Origin: Burkholderiales bacterium
Lineage (GTDB): Bacteria > Pseudomonadota > Gammaproteobacteria > Burkholderiales > Burkholderiaceae_D
Length of the DNA: 5,005 bases
Direction of reading: 5' to 3'
NCBI GenBank assembly: GCA_005800405.1
Contig: SYFN01000190.1
Coordinates: forward strand, 1 to 5,005
The notes below the pieces were generated by a model. The model was not told where the DNA came from. It searched no databases and saw nothing but the letters and a program-made list of their open reading frames with translations. This document shows, piece after piece, positions 1-4,333 of this stretch. Positions within the stretch are counted from its first letter, which is position 1. Every line of letters starts with the position of its first letter. Made by a program: the position numbers and the translations under genes.

Positions 1-6
1 ATACGG

Positions 7-252
7 ATGGCATACCGTAACTTTCTTGATCCACATAAAGGAACGAAGCCTCTTCCCAAGACCAAAGGGCCGGGTTATGAAAAAAAATTATCATTTTTTG
101 ATTCTGCTGTGAGGAAAATACTAAAAAATGAACCTTTAAAGCCTTCTGATTTGCAAGTGATTGAGAAAGAGCTACCGAATTCGAAAAATGCTCTTGCAAA
201 CAATACGAATATGAGTAGCCTCCTAAAAAAACAATTACTGTTAGACCTTTAA
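7..252 (+). CDS. Hypothetical AT-rich small protein, possibly the 3' end of a longer gene
   Basis: I do not recognise this 81-residue frame. Its two preceding codons (ATA CGG) are also open, so the real start may lie left of the window and no ribosome binding site can be judged. The product is rich in Lys, Asn, Leu and Ser. Its first ~25 residues are basic with Pro and Gly, and the middle (about residues 27-55) could form charged helices. There is no signal peptide or membrane segment. The DNA is visibly AT-rich, with several runs of 6-8 A, unlike the GC-richer genes to the right, which suggests foreign or fast-evolving DNA. The frame stays open for 11 more codons beyond its TAA (to a TGA at 286-288), so a slightly longer ancestor is possible. 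It could also be non-coding. It points away from no obvious partner, since mobA converges on it. Confidence 0.4.
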   Translation: MAYRNFLDPHKGTKPLPKTKGPGYEKKLSFFDSAVRKILKNEPLKPSDLQVIEKELPNSKNALANNTNMSSLLKKQLLLDL

Positions 253-568
253 AATATTGAAAAAAAACTACAAGAAAACATAGGTTGAATAATCCTGTTG
301 GGGAAAAGCCCAGGCAGACGCTGACCAAATGCGCGTTTTATAGCGAGCCAGCACGACTATGCGACGCGGGGCACAATTAAATTAGGAACTTACCGTAATT
401 TATCCATCGGAAAAAATTTTCGGTTTTGTTCAATCAGCGCTTCACTAAGGAAAAGAAAAAACAGACGAGAGCTTCAGTGAAATCATCAGCACGCAAAAAT
501 CGTTTGATTTCCGGGAGGCATCCTTATAAGGTTCTTGGGTGGTTTACTTTGAAAAGCCAGATGATCGC
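253..568. other. Non-coding stretch between the left-edge frame and mobA
   Basis: I see no gene with a start codon, ribosome binding site and family resemblance here. The base composition is uneven: AT-rich at 253-292, GC-richer at about 295-372, then AT-rich again. The GC-richer patch coincides with a startless open frame on the minus strand (271-381, 37 codons, stop at 268-270). A 10-bp palindrome CCTTATAAGG lies at 522-531. A weak 6-bp repeat TTCACT/AGTGAA (442-447 and 476-481) has a 28-base loop. I found no convincing terminator for mobA, which is transcribed into this stretch. Confidence 0.6.
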
Positions 569-1177
569 TTAGTGCGCTGCCCAGTCTTGTAAATCTGTGA
601 GGGTGTTCATATTGACAAATGCCGTGTCATCCGCAAAGTGGACCTCAGTCTGCCGATGCATTGCAAACCACGTATCCATTTTCCGACCACCCTTACCGAG
701 ATAATCGGCAAGGTCATTTTTCAGATGTGCGGGTAGCAGACAAAATACCGGGTGTCGCTGATGTGTCGCACTCACACCTGTCACGGCTACAGCAATATCA
801 GCCCTCGCAGCCACGAGTGCCTCTGATAATTTATCAACGAGATCCGCTGGTAGAAAGGGAGAGTCGCAGGGTGCGGTCACTAGATACGGTGTCTCGCAAT
901 GCGAGAGCCCCGCGTGCTGTCCCGCCAGCGGCCCGGCAAATCCTGAAATTTCATCGGGAACCACCGGCGTCCCCAGTGCTTGATACACATCCAGATGCTG
1001 ATTGGCATTGATGATCAATTTACCAACTTGCGGTTGCAGGCGTTGTAGCACGTGTTGCACCATCGGTTTGCCGCGAAATATTTGCAAGCCTTTGTCCACA
1101 CTACCCATGCGCGTACCTTTACCGCCGGCGAGTATCAGACCCGTGATCTGCTGTTTATCGATGGATGTGGTCGCCAT
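569..1177 (-). CDS. mobA: Molybdenum cofactor guanylyltransferase MobA
   Basis: This 202-residue cytoplasmic enzyme transfers GMP from GTP to Mo-molybdopterin, giving the guanine dinucleotide form of the cofactor used by formate dehydrogenases, nitrate reductases and related enzymes. The family signature is clear. The nucleotide-binding loop LAGGKGTRMG is at residues 16-25, followed by DKG at 28-30. GPLAG is at 82-86, the metal-binding Asp lies in PCDSP at 103-107, HP is at 142-143, and FVNMNT at 187-192. Length matches E. coli MobA (about 194). The ATG shares its A with the last base of the upstream regulator's TAA stop (TAATG), and only A-rich sequence precedes it rather than a clear Shine-Dalgarno. 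Translation therefore probably depends on ribosomes finishing the regulator, or on frameshifting at the adjacent A7 run. It is the second gene of a minus-strand operon. No key residue appears to be missing. Confidence 0.95.
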   Translation of the reverse strand: MATTSIDKQQITGLILAGGKGTRMGSVDKGLQIFRGKPMVQHVLQRLQPQVGKLIINANQHLDVYQALGTPVVPDEISGFAGPLAGQHAGLSHCETPYLVTAPCDSPFLPADLVDKLSEALVAARADIAVAVTGVSATHQRHPVFCLLPAHLKNDLADYLGKGGRKMDTWFAMHRQTEVHFADDTAFVNMNTLTDLQDWAAH

Positions 1178-2259
1178 TATTTTTTTACCGCAGGACCAAA
1201 CGCCTGCTGCAAGGTCAGGATCTCGCCCGTGTTACTGGCATCATAGCCAGCGAGCTGCTGGACCATCTCACGGAAAGTGGTGGTGTTCACTACATTAATG
1301 ACCTTTTGCATTTGTGGCTGCTCCAATGCCTCGTTACTCACCGCAAAAAAATATCGCTCTCTTGCCAGGGGAATGAAATCAAGTTTGAAACGCTCTGCTG
1401 CAGTTTGCACGCCGAATCCGACATCGGCCATACCGCTGGCGATGAAGGCGGCAACCGCCGAGTGGGTGAACTCGGTATTCTCGTAGCCGTTTACCTGCGC
1501 GGGTGTAATCCCGAGACTCGGTAGCATCAGCTCCAGCAGCAGTCGCGTACCCGATCCCGACTGCCGATTCACAAAACGTACTTCGGATCGGATCAAGTCG
1601 TGGAGTCCCCGGATGGCGAGTGGGTTGCCAGGATTGACGAACAAACCTTGTGTTCTCACTGCGAGATGAATGAGCCTATGGGATTTCGGATCTAGCCACC
1701 TGCCGAAGCGTTCTGCAGATTGCGCTTCGAATTCACCCAGCGGTACATGAAAGCCAGCGAGATCAGATTCGTTGCGCGAGAGCGCTGCCACCGCATCGGT
1801 GCTGTTTCGGTAGCGAAGGTCGATCGCCAGTCCGGACTCAGTCGCCTGTTTTAGAAAGGCGGCTACCGCAAATCCATGGCTGGCATCAAGACGAATTGTC
1901 TGTGCTGTGTTGCCGACCGTTTTACCCAGTTCGTTTTCGAGTTCGGAGGCTAGGCTTTCGAGCATGGGCGAGAGTCTTGCGCTGACGCGGCGATCGGCCC
2001 AGATCAGTTTTTCGGCAAGCGAGGAAAGTTGCGTGCCGCGCCCGCGGCCGGTTTGCATCAGGCTGTGCCCAAATAGCGCTTCGGCCTTGCGCAACAAGCC
2101 CCATGCATAACGGTAAGATAGACCAACCTCTTGCGCAGCGCGGGCAATGGATCCAGTTTCCTCGATGGATCGCAGCAGAGCCAGCAATACCGCGGTGTCG
2201 AGCGACTCGCCATCATGCTGCCGGATTTCCCAATGGGGTGTTACCCTGACTTTAAACAT
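1177..2259 (-). CDS. ModE-like helix-turn-helix regulator with a PBP-like ligand-binding domain
   Basis: This 360-residue protein is a one-component transcription factor. Residues ~20-85 form a winged helix-turn-helix of the ModE/LysR type: Leu-rich helix 1, then TGSIARAAQEVGLSYRYAW at 35-53 as the helix-turn-helix, and a wing with GRGRGT at 71-76. Residues ~120-340 resemble the periplasmic-binding-protein-like domain often fused to ModE-type HTHs (COG1910-like), with FVNRQSGSGTR at 229-239 and HSAVAAFIASGMADVGFG at 266-283. No signal peptide or membrane segment is visible, so it should be cytoplasmic. The ligand is not evident; molybdate or the carboxylate moved by the divergent transporter are the reasonable guesses. 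I chose ATG at 2259 because GGAAG sits about 6 bases upstream and the product begins like ModE (MFKVRV). The frame continues upstream to 2505, but that would run into the transporter gene. It heads an operon with mobA, overlapping it by one base. Confidence 0.93.
   Translation of the reverse strand: MFKVRVTPHWEIRQHDGESLDTAVLLALLRSIEETGSIARAAQEVGLSYRYAWGLLRKAEALFGHSLMQTGRGRGTQLSSLAEKLIWADRRVSARLSPMLESLASELENELGKTVGNTAQTIRLDASHGFAVAAFLKQATESGLAIDLRYRNSTDAVAALSRNESDLAGFHVPLGEFEAQSAERFGRWLDPKSHRLIHLAVRTQGLFVNPGNPLAIRGLHDLIRSEVRFVNRQSGSGTRLLLELMLPSLGITPAQVNGYENTEFTHSAVAAFIASGMADVGFGVQTAAERFKLDFIPLARERYFFAVSNEALEQPQMQKVINVVNTTTFREMVQQLAGYDASNTGEILTLQQAFGPAVKK
1180..1186 (-). promoter_or_regulatory. 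A-AAA-AAA slippery heptamer at the regulator-mobA junction
   Basis: The last three sense codons of the regulator are GTA AAA AAA, followed by TAA, giving seven consecutive A on the minus strand. In the regulator's frame this is exactly the X-XXY-YYZ arrangement used for -1 ribosomal frameshifting. A one-base backward slip would pass the stop and continue through ATA into the ATG of mobA in the mobA frame. The arrangement is read directly; use as a frameshift site is inference. I see no clear stimulatory stem-loop or Shine-Dalgarno around it. Confidence 0.4.
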
Positions 2260-2285
2260 TATGTCTTCCAAAACATATTGCGGCA

Positions 2286-2302
2286 TAGCATACACAATGC
2301 TA
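2286..2302. promoter_or_regulatory. Perfect inverted repeat over the regulator's -10 region (candidate operator)
   Basis: TAGCAT-ACACA-ATGCTA is a perfect 6-bp inverted repeat with a 5-bp spacer, centred about 35 bp upstream of the regulator's ATG. Its right arm coincides with the proposed -10 element of the regulator promoter. A dimeric winged-helix protein binding here would block its own promoter, so autorepression by the regulator is the simplest reading. The symmetry is visible; the binding protein is inferred. Confidence 0.4.
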
Positions 2303-2325
2303 ACTTCAACTGCTAGTTTTGTTAA
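2297..2325 (-). promoter_or_regulatory. Sigma-70-type promoter of the regulator-mobA operon
   Basis: Read on the minus strand, TTAACA (2325-2320; five of six bases match TTGACA) is followed by a 17-bp spacer and TAGCAT (2302-2297; four of six match TATAAT). Transcription would start near 2290, leaving a leader of about 30 bases before the ATG at 2259. The -35 lies within the 8-bp palindrome TGTTAACA (2320-2327). Another short repeat, TATGT-N8-ACATA (2260-2277), overlaps the ribosome binding site. Confidence 0.5.
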
Positions 2326-2352
2326 CAGTGGCGCTCGAGCTTGCCTTGGCGC

Positions 2353-2367
2353 GTGCAAGACCTGCAC
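2353..2367. promoter_or_regulatory. Perfect inverted repeat upstream of the transporter (candidate operator)
   Basis: GTGCA-AGACC-TGCAC is a perfect 5-bp inverted repeat with a 5-bp spacer. It sits where the -35 element of the transporter promoter would fall and no good -35 sequence is present. This is a typical position for an activator that replaces a poor -35. The partially overlapping pair CTTGC/GCAAG (2340-2344, 2355-2359) adds LysR-like symmetry. Assignment to the neighbouring regulator is inference. Confidence 0.35.
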
Positions 2368-2376
2368 AAAACAACA

Positions 2377-2384
2377 TATATAAC
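2377..2384 (+). promoter_or_regulatory. Probable -10 region of the transporter gene, with a ModE half-site-like sequence
   Basis: TATATAAC is the only good -10-like sequence between the regulator and the transporter's start. It would place transcription start near 2390, about 23 bases before the ATG. Hexamers 16-18 bp upstream do not resemble TTGACA, suggesting an activator is needed. The same eight bases match the right half of the E. coli ModE site as I know it; the left half is not visible at the expected distance. Confidence 0.3.
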
Positions 2385-2401
2385 CGCCAAGTACGGGCAC
2401 C

Positions 2402-2410
2402 AAGGAGGAG
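2402..2410 (+). promoter_or_regulatory. Strong ribosome binding site fixing the transporter's start
   Basis: AAGGAGGAG is a near-perfect Shine-Dalgarno ending two bases before the ATG at 2413, with its AAGGAG core about 5 bases away. It decides the start against the in-frame ATG at 2341, which has no such signal and would lie in the promoter region. Confidence 0.8.
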
Positions 2411-2412
2411 TT

Positions 2413-4089
2413 ATGGCATTCGCTGATCTGTTGGCCAAGGAGCGCACGATCGCCGGCGCGGGTTTTAACCGCTGGCTGGTTCCTCCGGCTGCACTGGCCA
2501 TCCATTTGTGTATTGGCATGGCCTATGGCTTTTCGGTTTTCTGGAAACCGTTGGGCAATGCGCTCATTGGCGACGATGGTGCGCCATTGGCTTCTTGCGC
2601 AGCGGGCGCCACGACGTTTGCAGAAAAGCTTGCTGGCACCGGGCGCGCCTTGTTTGCGACAGATTGCAACTGGACCCAGTTTGATCTGGGTTGGATGTAT
2701 ACCTTGTTCTTCGTCGTGCTGGGTTGCGCTGCCGCGGTCTGGGGCGGATGGCTCGAGCGCTCAGGTCCACGCAAGGCGGGATTTGTATCAGCCATTTGCT
2801 GGTGTGGCGGTTTGCTGATTTCAGCCTTCGGCGTTTACAAGCATCAGCTGTGGATGATGTGGCTAGGCTCAGGCGTGATCGGTGGCATTGGCCTCGGTCT
2901 CGGGTATATCTCGCCGGTATCGACGCTCATTAAATGGTTTCCAGATCGTCGTGGCATGGCAACGGGTATGGCTATCATGGGCTTTGGTGGTGGTGCGATG
3001 ATTGGGGCGCCACTGGCGACCTTGTTGATGGCGAAGTTCGCTGGTCCCGGACAGACAGGTGTGTGGCAAACCTTCGTCGTACTTGCTGTGATTTATGCGG
3101 TGTTTATGTTCTCGGGTGCATTTTCGTACCGGGTATCAGCGACGGGCTGGAAGCCCGAGGGCTGGCAGCCACCGCAAAATGCGGTTAGCAACGCGATGAT
3201 CGCCACGCGTCACGTGCATCTCAAGAACGCTCACAAGACACCGCAGTTCTGGCTGCTTTGGATCGTCTTGTGTATGAATGTGTCGGCAGGTATCGGCATC
3301 ATAGGCGCCGCTTCGCCGATGTTGCAGGAGACCTTTGGTGGTGCCCTGATTGGACAGGCGGAGATTGGTTTTGCTGACCTGAAGTTAACACCGGAACTGC
3401 TGGCTGGTGCAGTCGCGATCGGTGCTGGCTTCGTCGGGCTGATTTCGCTTTTTAATATTGGGGGTCGGTTTGTCTGGGCTTCATCCTCGGACAAGTTGGG
3501 TCGTCGTCCCACCTACGCGATTTTCTTCGTGTTGGGTATTGGCCTGTACGTCCTGGCATCAATCGCAGCGGGCTGGAAGTCGCTGCCGATTTTCGTGGCT
3601 TGTTTTTGCGTGATCGCGTCCATGTACGGCGGTGGCTTCGCAACCATTCCCGCCTATCTGGCCGACATGTTTGGTACACAATTCGTAGGCGCGATTCACG
3701 GCCGCTTGCTCACTGCGTGGTCAACCGCAGGTATCTTGGGTCCGGTGGTTGTGAACTACATGCACGACATCCGTCTGGAACAAGAAATTCCTTTCGATCA
3801 AATTTACGGTCCCATCTTTTATGTGCTCGCAGGTATGTTGATCGTGGGTCTACTGGCCAATTTGCTGGTACGTCCGGTGGCGGATAAGTACTTCATGTCC
3901 GACGCTGAACTGGCCCACGAGAAGCAGCTGGCCCATGAAAAATCGCTCTCTTCGAGTACAGGGCAGGGCAGCGGTGAGACGACCGGTTTCAGCTCTGTCG
4001 TTCTGGTTTTTGCATGGATGGCAGTTGGGATTCCGCTGACCTACGGTATCTGGGTGACTTTGCAGAAATCGGCGGTGCTGTTCAAGTAG
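2413..4089 (+). CDS. OFA-family (oxalate/formate antiporter type) MFS transporter with an extra C-terminal membrane segment
   Basis: This 558-residue inner-membrane carrier belongs to the oxalate:formate antiporter branch of the major facilitator superfamily. OFA landmarks are WFPDRRG at 175-181 in the loop after helix 4, GRFVWASSSDKLGRRP at 351-366 around helix 8 and the following loop, and YGGGFATIPAYLADMFG at 405-421. About twelve canonical helices can be placed at roughly 20-45, 90-112, 122-142, 148-170, 185-208, 217-237, 277-302, 330-352, 366-388, 391-412, 425-450 and 467-488. Two additions make it longer than OxlT (about 420 residues). One is a ~43-residue periplasmic loop after helix 1 with Cys62 and Cys85. 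The other is a cytoplasmic linker plus a thirteenth hydrophobic segment (about 525-548). Arg352 may match OxlT's substrate-binding Arg272. The TM11 region has His429 and Arg431 but no Lys equivalent to OxlT Lys355, so oxalate, formate or another carboxylate all remain possible. It is divergent from the regulator-mobA operon and ends before its own terminator. Confidence 0.93.
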   Translation: MAFADLLAKERTIAGAGFNRWLVPPAALAIHLCIGMAYGFSVFWKPLGNALIGDDGAPLASCAAGATTFAEKLAGTGRALFATDCNWTQFDLGWMYTLFFVVLGCAAAVWGGWLERSGPRKAGFVSAICWCGGLLISAFGVYKHQLWMMWLGSGVIGGIGLGLGYISPVSTLIKWFPDRRGMATGMAIMGFGGGAMIGAPLATLLMAKFAGPGQTGVWQTFVVLAVIYAVFMFSGAFSYRVSATGWKPEGWQPPQNAVSNAMIATRHVHLKNAHKTPQFWLLWIVLCMNVSAGIGIIGAASPMLQETFGGALIGQAEIGFADLKLTPELLAGAVAIGAGFVGLISLFNIGGRFVWASSSDKLGRRPTYAIFFVLGIGLYVLASIAAGWKSLPIFVACFCVIASMYGGGFATIPAYLADMFGTQFVGAIHGRLLTAWSTAGILGPVVVNYMHDIRLEQEIPFDQIYGPIFYVLAGMLIVGLLANLLVRPVADKYFMSDAELAHEKQLAHEKSLSSSTGQGSGETTGFSSVVLVFAWMAVGIPLTYGIWVTLQKSAVLFK

Positions 4090-4149
4090 TCTGGTTTGCA
4101 AAACGACGTGATGGATTTTCGGTATCAGTGCTGCTGAGTATTGGGGCGG

Positions 4150-4161
4150 ATGAACGTTCAT
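4150..4161. repeat. 12-bp perfect palindrome after the transporter gene
   Basis: ATGAACGTTCAT is a perfect 12-bp palindrome, 60 bases past the transporter's stop and 26 bases before its terminator. It would be transcribed in the 3' tail of the transporter mRNA. With no loop it is unlikely to form a useful hairpin. It could be a dimer-binding site or simply chance. Confidence 0.3.
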
Positions 4162-4187
4162 ATGTCAGGAATTATTGAATCACCCTG

Positions 4188-4217
4188 AGGTCCTGGCTCG
4201 CGCCGGGACCTTTTTTT
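4188..4217 (+). terminator. Rho-independent terminator of the transporter gene
   Basis: AGGTCCTGGC (4188-4197), loop TCGC (4198-4201) and GCCGGGACCT (4202-4211) form a 10-bp stem with one G-T wobble, followed by a run of seven T (4211-4217). It lies about 100 bases after the transporter's stop. There is no matching T run on the opposite strand, so it acts on plus-strand transcription only. It separates transporter expression from apbC. Confidence 0.9.
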
Positions 4218-4253
4218 ACCCCTATTATTCCGCAGGACCTGGTCGAGTCGAAG

Positions 4254-4280
4254 GAAGGCGCTCGGAAAAATATCGCCTTC
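4254..4280 (+). repeat. Inverted repeat upstream of apbC
   Basis: GAAGGCG (4254-4260) and CGCCTTC (4274-4280) are perfectly complementary, with a 13-base AT-rich loop, 53 bases before the apbC start. No T run follows, so it is not a terminator. It may be an operator or a leader hairpin. apbC needs its own promoter after the strong terminator. TTGACT at 4290-4295 could be a -35, but no good -10 follows at 16-18 bp, so I do not call a promoter. Confidence 0.3.
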
Positions 4281-4333
4281 GAATACGTTTTGACTGTTTC
4301 GTTTAGACTTTGGGTTCGAGTACAGGAGAGACC

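Noticed and set aside
13..398. Repeated 8-mer TACCGTAA at 13-20 and 391-398 as possible direct repeats of an inserted element
   Set aside because: Eight bases with diverging flanks in AT-rich DNA is within chance expectation, and no transposase or terminal inverted repeats accompany it.
410..421. GAAAAAATTTTC as a palindromic site
   Set aside because: The symmetry is just an A/T run with no loop and does not extend into the flanks.
495..510. AAATC-AAAC-GATTT hairpin followed by TT on the minus strand as mobA terminator
   Set aside because: The stem is only 5 bp and AT-rich, and the T run is short and interrupted by GCG; too weak to call.
2341..2367. Sigma-54 promoter upstream of the transporter
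   Set aside because: The GG at 2348-2349 and the GC at 2364-2365 are 14 bases apart, not the 10 required.
2341..2412. Longer transporter starting at the ATG at 2341
   Set aside because: It has no Shine-Dalgarno, and its 24 extra residues are encoded by the promoter and operator region. The ATG at 2413 has AAGGAGGAG immediately upstream.
2260..2505. Longer regulator with an in-frame start at 2505 (82 extra residues) or 2286
   Set aside because: The extension would cross the transporter's start and the shared promoter region and does not resemble ModE N-termini. The ATG at 2259 has a GGAAG ribosome binding site and a ModE-like start.
4150..4188. Twelve-residue plus-strand frame beginning at the palindrome and ending at the terminator
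   Set aside because: There is no properly spaced ribosome binding site, it is very short, and no amino-acid pattern suggests a leader peptide.
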